This document shows positions 17,692 to 26,493 of a stretch of DNA of 64,000 nt, piece by piece; positions within the stretch are counted from its first letter, which is position 1; each line of letters starts with the position of its first letter. The stretch comes from Haloterrigena alkaliphila (GTDB taxonomy: Archaea; Halobacteriota; Halobacteria; Halobacteriales; Natrialbaceae): contig NZ_CP071462.1 of NCBI RefSeq assembly GCF_017352155.2, positions 124,001 to 188,000 of the forward strand, written 5' to 3'. The translations under genes and the position numbers were made by a program. The notes under the pieces were generated by a model that was not told the DNA's origin, did not search any database, and saw nothing but the letters and a program-made list of their open reading frames with translations.

Positions 17692-19104
17692 TCAGCCGAG
17701 CATCCCGCTCGTGTAGACGTAGAAGTAGCCGACGAGGATCAGCGACATGAGCCACTGGCCGGGGCGAACGTCGCCGAACTTGCCCGTCGCGGCCTTGATC
17801 ACCGGGAAGACGATGATCCCGGCCGCCAGCCCGTTCGCGATCGAGTAGGTGAGCGGCATGATGGTGATCGTCAGCCCGGCGGAGACCGCCCACGCCGGAT
17901 CGTCCCAGTCGACGTCGAGGACACCCTCGAGCATGATGATCCCGACGACGACCAGCGCGATGAACGACGCGTAGGCGGGAATTATCGCGATCAGCGGAAT
18001 GAGCACGAGCGTGGCGAGAAAGAGGAGGCCGACGACCAGCGCCGTCAGTCCCGTGCGCCCGCCTTCCTCGACGCCGGTCGAGGACTCGATGTACGTCGTG
18101 ACCGTCGAGGTGCCGACCATCGCGCCGACGGTCGTCCCGACCGCGTCGGCCATCAACGGCTCGTCGATGTCGGGGAGGTTGCCGTCCTCGTCGAGGAAGC
18201 CGCCGAACTGGGAGACGCCGATGAGCGTCCCGGCGGTGTCGAAGAAGTCGACGAAGAAGAACGTGAAGACGACCAGGGCGAACGTGAGCGGGTCGACGTC
18301 CTGCAGGCCGTCGACGAACGCGAACAGCAGCGGCGAGATGTCGTACTGAGGCGATGTGACGACCGCGAAGGAAAGACCCCCGTCGTCGCCGACGAGCGCC
18401 TGCGGGAGAACGGCCGAGCCGGCGAGCCCAGTCAGGTACGTCACCCAGCCGACCGCCGTCGTCGCGACGATACCGATGATGATCGCGCCGGTGAGACCGC
18501 GCGCCCAGAGCACGAACGTCAGGAGCAGGCCGAACAGTCCGAGCAGCGCCGCCGGACTCGTCGCGAGATCACCGAGCGCGACCGCGGTGTCCGGATCCGG
18601 AACGACGATCGACATCTCGAGCAGCCCGATGAACAGGAGGAAGATCCCGATCCCCGCCCCGACGGAGAACTTCACCGGTTCGGGGAACAGTCGAATCACG
18701 TACTCGCGGGCGCCCACCGCCGTGATGACGATGAAGATGATCCCCTCGACGAACACCGCGGCGAGTGCCGTCTCCCACGGGATCCCCATCCCGAGCACGA
18801 CCGTGTACGCGAAGAAGACGTTCAGTCCCATCCCCGGCGCGAGACCGAACGGTCGATTCGCGTAGAAGGCCATCACGAAGATGGCGACGGCCGACGCGAT
18901 GATCGTCCCGATGGCGATCATCTGGACGACCTCGATGTAGCCGTACCCCTGGATTTGAATCGCGTCCGCCAGAATGAACGGATTGACCAGAATGATGTAC
19001 GACATCGCGAGGAACGTCGTGATCCCCGCGACGATTTCGGTACCGACGTCGGAGTCGTGTTCGCCGACGCCGAAGTAGTCGCCGAGCGTATCTGATGCCC
19101 CCAT
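17692..19104 (-). CDS. NCS2-family purine permease (AzgA-like)
   Basis: A 470-residue polytopic permease with about 13 hydrophobic segments. AzgA/GhxP-subfamily marks include the N-terminal GTEIVAGITTFLAMSYIILVNP region, NRPFGLAPGMGLNVFFAY and FFFVDFFDTAGTLIGV. Members import adenine, guanine or hypoxanthine with protons. The ATG at 19104 starts MGASDTLGDYFGVGEHDSDV; the preceding in-frame stretch is non-coding. It ends 108 nt upstream of the glutaredoxin start on the same strand. Confidence 0.9.
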   Translation of the reverse strand: MGASDTLGDYFGVGEHDSDVGTEIVAGITTFLAMSYIILVNPFILADAIQIQGYGYIEVVQMIAIGTIIASAVAIFVMAFYANRPFGLAPGMGLNVFFAYTVVLGMGIPWETALAAVFVEGIIFIVITAVGAREYVIRLFPEPVKFSVGAGIGIFLLFIGLLEMSIVVPDPDTAVALGDLATSPAALLGLFGLLLTFVLWARGLTGAIIIGIVATTAVGWVTYLTGLAGSAVLPQALVGDDGGLSFAVVTSPQYDISPLLFAFVDGLQDVDPLTFALVVFTFFFVDFFDTAGTLIGVSQFGGFLDEDGNLPDIDEPLMADAVGTTVGAMVGTSTVTTYIESSTGVEEGGRTGLTALVVGLLFLATLVLIPLIAIIPAYASFIALVVVGIIMLEGVLDVDWDDPAWAVSAGLTITIMPLTYSIANGLAAGIIVFPVIKAATGKFGDVRPGQWLMSLILVGYFYVYTSGMLG

Positions 19105-19306
19105 ATTGGACGTTCGAGCATAACCATACCGATTAGTTAAATGTTCCCGTCCGCGTCCGTCGCTCGAATACGCACGTTCGTGTACAACCCTCCCGAGGGT
19201 CGTTTTTCCCCGCTGGTCCAGTTTTGATTTTAGTAGCGTTCGATCGACGGATCGAATCACCTTACCGATCGTGGCGGCAATACCCGTCCATGGGGGACGA
19301 TAGCGC

Positions 19307-20653
19307 GTGATCGAGAACCGGGACCGACTGGCGACGACTGACGCCCGTGAGGTCGCCCTCGAGTGCGTCGAAGCCGGGATCGCGGCCGGACAGCCCCGGC
19401 GCGTGATCCGCGAGGCGGTCTCCCTCGAGGGTGATGAGACGCTCCGCGTCGGCGACGCGACGTACCATCTCGAGCACTACGACGAGATCGTCGTCCTCGG
19501 GGGCGGCAACGCCGCGGTCCACGTCGCCGCGGCGCTCGAGGACGTCCTCGGCGATCGAATCGACGGCGGCCTGGTCGTCACGGACGACCCCGGCGAGACC
19601 CAGTACGTCTCCGTGCGCGAGGGTGACCACCCGGTCCCGAGCGAGCGCGGCGTCGAGAGCACGCGCGACCTGCTCGCGGCCGCCGACGCCGCCGACGAGG
19701 ACACGCTCGTGCTGGCGGCGATCACCGGCGGCGGCAGCGCGCTCATGCCGGCGCCCGCGGGCGACGTCTCGCTCGAGGCCCTGCAGGCGACGACGACCGC
19801 GCTCCTCGAGAGCGGCGCCGACATCGGCGAGATCAACGCCGTCCGAAAGCACTGCTCGGCGCTGAAGGGCGGGCGACTGGCCCGGCGGGTCGCCCCGGCG
19901 ACTGTCGTCTCGCTGGTCTTCAGCGACGTGGTCGGGAACGATCGCAGCGTGATCGCCAGCGGTCCCCTCGCGCCCGACGCGTCGACGTTCGCGGACGCGC
20001 TCGCCGTTCTCGAGCGATACGGGATCGACGCCCCCGAGCGCGTCGTCGACCGCCTCGAGCGCGGCGCGGCCGGCGAGGTCGACGAAACGCCGGGTCCCGA
20101 CGATCCCGCGTTCGACAACGTGTCGACTCACGTCATCGCCGACGGGATGACGGTGCTCGAGGCCGCGCGCGACGTCGCTACCGAGCGAGGCTACGAGGCG
20201 CTCGTGCTCTCCTCCCGCGTGCGCGGCGAGGCCCGCGAGGCGGCCACGACCCACATTGCGATCGCGGAGGAGGCGCTGGCCACCGGAACGCCGGTCTCGC
20301 CGCCGGCAGTGCTCCTCTCGGGCGGCGAGACGACCGTGACGGTCCGGGGCGACGGGACGGGCGGTCCCAATCAGGAGTTCGCGACGAGCGCGGCCGTCGA
20401 AATCGCGGACGGAGGTGGCCCCGAGAACGGAATCATCGTCGCCGCGGTCGACACCGACGGGATCGACGGCGCGACCGACGCCGCAGGTGCGCTCGTCGAC
20501 GGAACGACGGTCGCGGACGGCGAGCGGGACCGGGCGCACGCGGCGCTGGCCGACAACGACGTCTATCCGTACCTCGAGGAGCGCGACGCGCTGATTCACA
20601 CCGGTCCGACGGGGACGAACCTGAACGATCTGCGTCTCATCGTCGTCGACTGA
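19307..20653 (+). CDS. Glycerate 2-kinase (GckA/MOFRL family)
   Basis: A 448-residue kinase that converts D-glycerate and ATP to 2-phosphoglycerate. Features are the N-terminal DUF4147-type domain with VLGGGNAAVHVA and EGDHPVPS, the glycine-rich AITGGGSALMPAPA, and the C-terminal MOFRL domain (LLSGGETTVTV, GGPNQEFAT, DTDGIDGATDAAGA, TGPTGTNLNDL). Length is standard. The start is GTG at 19307. In archaea this enzyme serves sugar or glycerate degradation. It is followed by a repeat-rich non-coding region. Confidence 0.92.
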   Translation: MIENRDRLATTDAREVALECVEAGIAAGQPRRVIREAVSLEGDETLRVGDATYHLEHYDEIVVLGGGNAAVHVAAALEDVLGDRIDGGLVVTDDPGETQYVSVREGDHPVPSERGVESTRDLLAAADAADEDTLVLAAITGGGSALMPAPAGDVSLEALQATTTALLESGADIGEINAVRKHCSALKGGRLARRVAPATVVSLVFSDVVGNDRSVIASGPLAPDASTFADALAVLERYGIDAPERVVDRLERGAAGEVDETPGPDDPAFDNVSTHVIADGMTVLEAARDVATERGYEALVLSSRVRGEAREAATTHIAIAEEALATGTPVSPPAVLLSGGETTVTVRGDGTGGPNQEFATSAAVEIADGGGPENGIIVAAVDTDGIDGATDAAGALVDGTTVADGERDRAHAALADNDVYPYLEERDALIHTGPTGTNLNDLRLIVVD

Positions 20654-20770
20654 GGCCGCCGTCGATGAGCCCGTTGTCGCGTCTCGATCGTCGACAGTAC
20701 GGCGGAGAACGGTTCTCCCTCGAGAGCGCTCCGTCCGTCGTGAACCGTACAGACGGCACGATCTGACCAC

Positions 20771-20902
20771 GTGCTGTGGCGCGCGCTGTGCCGTGGTGAA
20801 GCGATCAGCGAACCACGGCACGACGTTGTGCGAGGGATGAGCGAGCCTGCGAGCGAATCGGCTGGGGAGGGTGGGGAAATCACCGTCGCCACGATAGCAG
20901 GA
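20771..20902 (-). repeat. Structured dispersed repeat, copy A1
   Basis: Read on the minus strand it follows the family order: CTGCTATCGTGGC, the core CCAGCCGATTCGCTC, CTCATCCCTCGC, a hairpin, then GCGCGCGCCAC. The hairpin is a perfect 10-bp stem (20788-20797 GTGCCGTGGT with 20812-20821 ACCACGGCAC). The minus-strand loop starts TCG and ends in a pyrimidine run. The first half is more degenerate than in other copies. Confidence 0.85.
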
Positions 20903-20995
20903 CAGTCCTCTTCACTTGTTCCGTCGATCGACGCGTCGGTTCTATTCACACGCGGACTGCACAGTGAACTCGAGAGTGATCCGAGTAAGACGAAG

Positions 20996-21137
20996 CGTCC
21001 TGCTATCGTGGCGGCAGGGAATCGCCACGTCCTCCCCAGCCGATTCGCTCGCTCCCGAGAGTCACTCGCTCATCCCTCGCGCATCGTCCTGCTGCGGTTC
21101 GTTATTCACTCACCGCAGCAGAGCGCGCGCCACCGCA
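20996..21137 (+). repeat. Structured dispersed repeat, copy A2
   Basis: Order: CCTGCTATCGTGGC, a short hairpin CGTGGC/GCCACG, the core CCCCAGCCGATTCGCTC, CACTCGCTCATCCCTCGCGC, a 10-bp hairpin CTGCTGCGGT (21089-21098)/ACCGCAGCAG (21112-21121) with loop TCGTTATTCACTC, then GCGCGCGCCACCGCA. The stem bases differ from those of A1 although pairing is perfect in both. Confidence 0.9.
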
Positions 21138-21311
21138 CGTCGGATGGGCGACCCGCTGTAACAGCGGCGCGACGATATCGTGCGGCAGCCCAGCCGAAAG
21201 CCGGCCCGTCGAGACACCGCTCGAGCCCCGTCCGAGATCGTCCCGCTCGAGGCCGTTCGCACACCGTTGCCGAGCCAACGTATTTCACCACGGAGCGTGT
21301 ATACGAGTACC

Positions 21312-21974
21312 ATGAGATTCGTCATCGTGGGATACGGACGGGTCGGCTCGCGAACGGCACGGATTCTGTCCGAAGAAGGCCACCACGTCGTGCTCGTCGA
21401 CAACGACCTCGAGCGAATCGAACGCGCGGAGGCCGACGGGTTCGAGACGGTGCAGGGCGACGGCGCCGACGAGGCGGTGCTGGTCGACGCGGGGATCGAG
21501 ACCGCCGACGCGATCGGCGCGTTCACGCCCGACCTGAACGCCAACTTCGCCGCCTGCATGGTCGGCACCCACCACGGCTGTCGGACGGTCCTCCGGATCG
21601 ACGAGGACTACCGCGAGGACATCTACGAGAAGTACGCGGAGAACGTCGACGAGATCATCTACCCCGAACGGCTCGGCGCCGCCGGCGCCAAGACGGCCAT
21701 GCTGGGCGGCGACTTCAACGTCGTCGCCGACCTCGCGACGAACCTCCAGTTGACCGTCCTCGAGATCAAGGACGGATCGCCGGCGGTCGGCAAGCGAATG
21801 AGCGAACTCGACCTCCCCGAGGGGGCGCGGATCTACGCCCACGGTCGCGAGCGCGAGTCGCTGACGATTCCGCTGCCGGGGACGGAACTCGCGGTCGGCG
21901 ACGAGGTCGCGGTCATCACGGAAACAGATCGGGCAGACGACGTCCGGAAGACACTGATGCCCGCGAGCGCCTGA
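21312..21974 (+). CDS. TrkA-type NAD-binding K+ transport regulator
   Basis: A 220-residue cytosolic protein with a Rossmann RCK-N domain (GYGRVG at 7-12, the NAD-binding acid in VLVDND) and a C-terminal TrkA-C domain (about 140-220: LQLTVLEIKDGSPAVGKRM onward). Such proteins gate Trk/Ktr potassium uptake in response to NAD(H) or nucleotides. No membrane subunit is adjacent, so it may serve a transporter elsewhere. The ATG at 21312 begins the beta-alpha-beta fold directly. Typical length for the stand-alone form. Confidence 0.9.
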   Translation: MRFVIVGYGRVGSRTARILSEEGHHVVLVDNDLERIERAEADGFETVQGDGADEAVLVDAGIETADAIGAFTPDLNANFAACMVGTHHGCRTVLRIDEDYREDIYEKYAENVDEIIYPERLGAAGAKTAMLGGDFNVVADLATNLQLTVLEIKDGSPAVGKRMSELDLPEGARIYAHGRERESLTIPLPGTELAVGDEVAVITETDRADDVRKTLMPASA

Positions 21975-22184
21975 AGGGCCGACAGGGACCGTCTCCCGTC
22001 ACCGCCGGACGGGCGGTTCGACGCCGCGCCCGTCCGGTGCGAAGCGGGAAACGGGAAGGGAGGGATGCTGGCGCGCGGATGGAGTGGGATGGGGAGCGTC
22101 CGCCAGGTGCGCGCCAGATTCGTCTTTTCCGGTAGCGGCAATAAAACCGCGTCAGACAGTCGAACGACGCGAGTCAGACCGGGA

Positions 22185-23333
22185 TCAGCCCTCGCTTTCG
22201 GGGCGGAAGACGAGCACGTTCTGGTGGACCATCGACGGGACGAACGAGAACGGGTAGCCGTAGACGTGCAGCTCCTTCGTCGGATCGTACCAGATCAGGT
22301 TCGCCGCGAGCGTCACCGGCGCGGTCGACTCGATCGCCTGCGCGAGATCGGCCGAGAGGAACTCGTATGACTGCTCCCGGTACATGTCGCCGATGAACAC
22401 GACCAGGTGGCCCCCCGGCGCGACCGCGTCGGCGAACCGCTCGAACTTCGCGGCCATGTCGGCCAGCCACTCGTCTTTCGACTGGGTCTCCTCCTCTGCG
22501 TCGGTGCTCGAGCGAACCGTATCGCCGACGTCGTCACCCGTCCGGATGCTCGTTTCGTCGCCGTCCACCGACGTATCGGTCTCGTCGCCGTCCACCGACG
22601 CGTCGGTCGCGTCCCCGTCGCCGGCGTCGAACGCTCCCAGTTTGCTCTCCCGGGTCTCGCGTTCGTTGCGCGTCTGCTCGAGTTCGTCCATGTGCCAGTA
22701 GGGGACGTCGGTCAGCAGGAGGTCGATCGAGTCGTCCGGGATCTCCGCGATCAGGTCGGCGCAGTCGCCGTGGCGCACGTCCTGGTCGGCCAGCGGGGGC
22801 TCGTCGCGCTCGCGACGCTCCTCGTTCTCGCGCTCGAGGACGGTCTCGTAGATCTCGATCCACCGCCGATTGCGTTCGAAGCCGATCGCCTCCCGGAGCC
22901 CGGTGCTTTCGTGTTCACAGAGGCTCGCGCCCAGCAGGGTGCCGCCGACGCCGGCGAAGGGGTCGAGGACGGTGTCGCCGGCCTTGCTGAATCGGCCGAT
23001 CAGTTCGGCGCAGAGCCGCGGGGGCTTCTGGCCGCCGTGCTCGCTGCGCAGGTCGTGCTGGAGGTCCGGCGGGTAGCCCTCGGCGATCACGGACTTCGTC
23101 GCGTACTTCCACTCCTTGCCGGTGAGGTCGTTGACCCGGTTGCGCTCGTCGTAGATCCCGCGGCCCTCGAGGTAGGTCTGGTGATCGGCCAGTTCGTCGG
23201 TATCGATCACCTCGCCGTCCTCGACCGGCAGCGACTCCTCCCGTGCCCGTTCGGCGTCGAACTCGCCGTCATCGTCCGTGAACAGGCGGCTCTGGCGGTG
23301 CCGGTCCCGGTCCCCGTCGCCGTCGTCTGCCAT
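22185..23333 (-). CDS. SAM-dependent DNA (or RNA) methyltransferase
   Basis: A 382-residue amino-methyltransferase. The SAM-binding motif DPFAGVGGT (about 123-131) comes before the catalytic motif TDVPYW (about 208-213, a D/N-PPY variant). A KPPRL segment just ahead of the SAM motif matches the start of this class. Between the two C-terminal blocks lies an acidic low-complexity insert with a tandem SVDGDET repeat (DNA repeat near 22553-22612). No restriction endonuclease gene is adjacent, so it looks like an orphan methylase. A role in methylating CTAG, rare in haloarchaea, is one possibility; an RNA substrate is another. Family is firm, substrate is not. Confidence 0.8.
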   Translation of the reverse strand: MADDGDGDRDRHRQSRLFTDDDGEFDAERAREESLPVEDGEVIDTDELADHQTYLEGRGIYDERNRVNDLTGKEWKYATKSVIAEGYPPDLQHDLRSEHGGQKPPRLCAELIGRFSKAGDTVLDPFAGVGGTLLGASLCEHESTGLREAIGFERNRRWIEIYETVLERENEERRERDEPPLADQDVRHGDCADLIAEIPDDSIDLLLTDVPYWHMDELEQTRNERETRESKLGAFDAGDGDATDASVDGDETDTSVDGDETSIRTGDDVGDTVRSSTDAEEETQSKDEWLADMAAKFERFADAVAPGGHLVVFIGDMYREQSYEFLSADLAQAIESTAPVTLAANLIWYDPTKELHVYGYPFSFVPSMVHQNVLVFRPESEG

Positions 23334-23418
23334 GGTGCTCGGTTGGGAACCGCTGGCTCATAAAGCCGCGTCTCTCCTCGCTCGCGCGTCACGAGAATTG
23401 GACCGACCGTGGGCGCCG

Positions 23419-23691
23419 TCAACCGGTGTAGGAACTCTCGCCGACGACCTCGAGGAACTCCGCGCGCCCGGTCGACTCGCTCTCGTCGAACTCCGTGATG
23501 CGGAGCCGGACGCGTTTCTCGACGGTCTCGGGGCCGGCCCCCTCGACGATCAGGTGGGTGTCGCCGACGTAGACGTGGCCCTCGGTCCCGTTCGATTCGG
23601 CGACGAAGACGCTGATCTCGTCGCCGGCCTCGAACGACGGTGTCGAGTCGCGGAACGTCCATCCCTTGAAGTACTTACTGACGAAGCTCAT
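23419..23691 (-). CDS. Small TRAM-like beta-barrel protein
   Basis: A 90-residue protein whose residues ~20-85 follow a TRAM-like pattern: GDEISVFVAESN, GHVYVGDTHLIVEGAG, VRLRITEFDES, GRAEFLEVV. TRAM domains bind RNA or nucleic acid. The ATG at 23689-23691 overlaps the stop codon of the NhaC gene upstream (23688), giving translational coupling. No other domain is visible. The pairing of a nucleic-acid-binding-type fold with an antiporter is unexpected. Confidence 0.65.
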   Translation of the reverse strand: MSFVSKYFKGWTFRDSTPSFEAGDEISVFVAESNGTEGHVYVGDTHLIVEGAGPETVEKRVRLRITEFDESESTGRAEFLEVVGESSYTG

Positions 23692-25274
23692 ACGCGAGCC
23701 ACCTCCTCGCTCTCGCGGTCGGTAACGTACTCCCTGCCGAAGCCGGTGATCGCCGCGACGACGAACACCGCGACCAGCAGCCACCCCTGGAAGACGTAGG
23801 GAACGACGTCGATGGGGGTGACGAGCATCCCCGCGTCGAACCACTCGTACTCGCCGGGGAGCTCCTGCATCGCCGAGTAGCCGGCGAGAACCCCGCCGGA
23901 CCACGGGAAGATGTAGCCCAGCGCGGCGGTCTGGCCGTCCAAAATGTTCGCGCGGCGGTAGCCGTTCAGGTTGAACCGCTCGCCGATCTTCGAAATGTAG
24001 GGCCCGATCGCGACCTCCGCGGCCGTGTTGATGGTGATGATCGCGTTGATCAGCGCCGACGTGCCGACCATCGTCAGTTCGGCGTTGCGGACGTTCGTCG
24101 CGAGGTGCTCGAGCGACCAGTCGAGGATCGCCTCGAACGCGCCGCCGCGGATCATGATCTGGGCCGCGCCGATGATCAGCAGGACGAGGATCGAGAGCTC
24201 GAGGAAGCCCGAGACGCCGGTCATCAGACTCCCGCTGACCCCGACCGCGTCGGCCTCCTCGACGATCGTGAGAAACGGCAGGAACTCGAGCGGTTCGGCC
24301 AGCGGCGCGTCCGTCGGCGCGGAGAACGTGACGATGTCGCCGACGCTCGACAGGCCGAGGACGAGGTTGAACGCGATGGCGACGACGATCCCCCACGAGA
24401 TCGCCTCGACGATGTGGCGACCGGCGATCGCCGTCCCGATCACGACGAGCATGGAGACGATGTGGACGAGTCCGATGGGCTCGCTCTCTCCCGCGAGGAT
24501 CTCCTGGGCCCCCGCGCCGATGTCGACGGCACCGCCCATCGTCTGTCCCGCGACGACGTAGCCGACGAACGTCAGGATCGCGGCGATGATGACGTACTTG
24601 AACCGCGAGGCGACGACGCCCCCGATGTCGGAGTCCTGCGTGACGGCGCTGACGATCGTCGTGTCGCTGACCGGCGCGAGGTTGTCGCCGAAGATCGCCC
24701 CCGATAGGATCGCGGCGAACAGCAGCGTCGGATTCGCGCCGAGTAGGATCCCGGTCGGGAAGAACAGGGTCACGAACGCGACGGCGGCGCCGTACCCCGT
24801 TCCGATACCCGTCGTGAACAGCGCCGCGAGGACGAACGTGATAGCCGGGAACAGCGTCGCGCCGACGCCCGCGACGTCGGCGAGCCAGACGAGGCCGCCG
24901 ACGAAGCCGCCGTCCTGCAACAGTTGTGCGAACATTCCCGCCCAGATCCAGGCGACGATGGCCGTGACGGCTACCGGCTGGGTCATCCCCTCGAAGATGG
25001 TGTTCGCGTAGGACGCCCAGTCCCCGCGGACGAAGAACATCCCGAGGATCAGGCCGATCAGGATTCCCACGATCAGCCCGCCCGTGTCCGAGATTCGCCA
25101 GAGCGCCGTCTGCGCGATGGCCCAGACGATGAAAAACAGGATCGGCAGCGCGCTTATCCCGCGGCCGCCGTAGAACGTTATTCTCGGCTCGTCGTCGCCC
25201 GTCCCCTCGACGAACGAATCCGTCGGATCGCCGGTCGGATCGTCGTTGACACCACTCATCGTGTGATACGACAT
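23688..25274 (-). CDS. nhaC: NhaC family Na+/H+ antiporter (second of three)
   Basis: A 528-residue antiporter-family membrane protein with about 12 hydrophobic segments after a soluble acidic N-terminus (1-38). Signatures include AILSGAIFGDNLAPVSDTT (about 190-208) and a TTGIGTGYGAAVAF region. It differs clearly from the other two NhaC proteins in the window and may have another substrate. The start is uncertain: ATG 25274 (MSYHTM) or ATG 25259 (MSGVNDD). It overlaps the downstream TRAM-like gene by 4 nt. Confidence 0.82.
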   Translation of the reverse strand: MSYHTMSGVNDDPTGDPTDSFVEGTGDDEPRITFYGGRGISALPILFFIVWAIAQTALWRISDTGGLIVGILIGLILGMFFVRGDWASYANTIFEGMTQPVAVTAIVAWIWAGMFAQLLQDGGFVGGLVWLADVAGVGATLFPAITFVLAALFTTGIGTGYGAAVAFVTLFFPTGILLGANPTLLFAAILSGAIFGDNLAPVSDTTIVSAVTQDSDIGGVVASRFKYVIIAAILTFVGYVVAGQTMGGAVDIGAGAQEILAGESEPIGLVHIVSMLVVIGTAIAGRHIVEAISWGIVVAIAFNLVLGLSSVGDIVTFSAPTDAPLAEPLEFLPFLTIVEEADAVGVSGSLMTGVSGFLELSILVLLIIGAAQIMIRGGAFEAILDWSLEHLATNVRNAELTMVGTSALINAIITINTAAEVAIGPYISKIGERFNLNGYRRANILDGQTAALGYIFPWSGGVLAGYSAMQELPGEYEWFDAGMLVTPIDVVPYVFQGWLLVAVFVVAAITGFGREYVTDRESEEVARV

Positions 25275-25443
25275 CGTAAACTCACCGTCGTTGAAAACTC
25301 TTACTACGGAAACCGTGAACTAACTATACGAGACGGGCCGGCGGTCGCTGCGACGGGTCGCCGAGACGGACCCTCGTCGCCGGGCGCGGCCGGCACCGAC
25401 CGCTACCCGTTCCTTTTAGTGCCCGTGGCGGGCAGAAGAACTG

Positions 25444-26412
25444 ATGGCAGTCGTCGGAGCTATCGCGCTGCTCGCCGCCGGTATCGGTGGCCTCTGGTTC
25501 GGTGCCCGCTGGCTCGTCGACGGGGCCTCGAGGCTGGCGACGACGGTCGGCATCTCCCCGCTCGTCGTCGGTCTCACCGTCGTCGCGTTCGGGACCTCCG
25601 CGCCGGAGGTCACCGTCTCCGTGACCGCCGCGCTCGAGGGCCAGGGAGACGTCGCGGTCGCGAACGTCGTCGGCTCGAACGTGTTCAACCTCGGCGTCAT
25701 CCTCGGTATCGTCGCCGTCATCGCCCCGTTTCGCGTCACGAACGCGTTGGTCCGTCGGGACGCGCTCGCGATGGGCGGCGCGACGGCGGTCGGCGCGCTC
25801 GTCCTCGCGAATCGAGACGTCTCGCGGCTCGAGGGAGTCGCGCTCGTCGTCCTGCTCGTCGCGTACCTCGGCGCGATCGGACTGGCGATCCGACGAGGCG
25901 ACGACGACGACGATGTACCGAACGAGACGGCCGGCGACTCGAGCGTCGGCCGCGACGAGTCGGCGATTTCGGTCGGTCGCGAGGGCGTCCGCCTGCTCGC
26001 CGGACTCGGTCTCGTCGTCGTCGGCGGTCGTATCCTGGTCGACGCGGCGACGGGGATCGCCATCTCGCTGGGCGTCTCGGCGTGGCTGGTCGGGGCGACG
26101 GTCGTCGCCGCCGGCACGTCGCTGCCGGAACTCGTGACGTCGGTCGTCGCGGCACGGCGCAACGACATGGGGATCGCGGCGGGCAACGTCATCGGCTCGA
26201 ACGTGTTCAACCTCCTGGGCGTCCTCGGCGTCTCGGCGATCGCCCGACCGATGACCGTCGATCCGGCCGTCCGGAGCGGTCTGGCGTGGCTGGTCGTCGT
26301 GACCGCCGTCGGAACGGTCCTGCTCGCGACCGACAGACGCGTCAGTCGTCGCGAAGGGGTCGCCCTCATCGCCGTCGGGCTGGCCTACTGGGTCGCCAGC
26401 GCGGTCGGGTGA
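25444..26412 (+). CDS. CaCA-type sodium/calcium exchanger
   Basis: A 322-residue membrane exchanger of the YrbG/NCX_Mj type with ten predicted helices in two homologous halves. The alpha-1 repeat has GTSAPEVTVS and GSNVFN; the alpha-2 repeat has GTSLPELVTS and GSNVFN. The two glutamates of these repeats bind Ca2+. Between the halves is a short acidic cytoplasmic loop (DDDDD, about 156-175). It probably exports Ca2+ using the Na+ gradient. Length and topology match the family. Confidence 0.92.
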   Translation: MAVVGAIALLAAGIGGLWFGARWLVDGASRLATTVGISPLVVGLTVVAFGTSAPEVTVSVTAALEGQGDVAVANVVGSNVFNLGVILGIVAVIAPFRVTNALVRRDALAMGGATAVGALVLANRDVSRLEGVALVVLLVAYLGAIGLAIRRGDDDDDVPNETAGDSSVGRDESAISVGREGVRLLAGLGLVVVGGRILVDAATGIAISLGVSAWLVGATVVAAGTSLPELVTSVVAARRNDMGIAAGNVIGSNVFNLLGVLGVSAIARPMTVDPAVRSGLAWLVVVTAVGTVLLATDRRVSRREGVALIAVGLAYWVASAVG

Positions 26413-26493
26413 GTTCGCGGCTCCGAGTCCGCGACGCAGGGGTAACACCGATGTTAGCGAGGTCATTTGAGCCTCGAGCCCCTATCTCCACCC

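Larger units (their letters stand above)
20654..21311. other. Non-coding region holding an inverted pair of structured repeats
   Basis: About 650 bases without a gene between glycerate kinase and the TrkA-type gene. It contains repeat copies A1 (20771-20902, minus) and A2 (20996-21137, plus) with their 5' ends facing inward across a ~90-nt spacer. The apparent reading frames across it are produced by the repeats and are not protein genes. Confidence 0.8.

Noticed and set aside
22548-22615. Tandem repeat resembling a CRISPR or satellite unit
   Set aside because: It is in frame inside the methyltransferase gene and encodes an acidic SVDGDET repeat, with no spacers.
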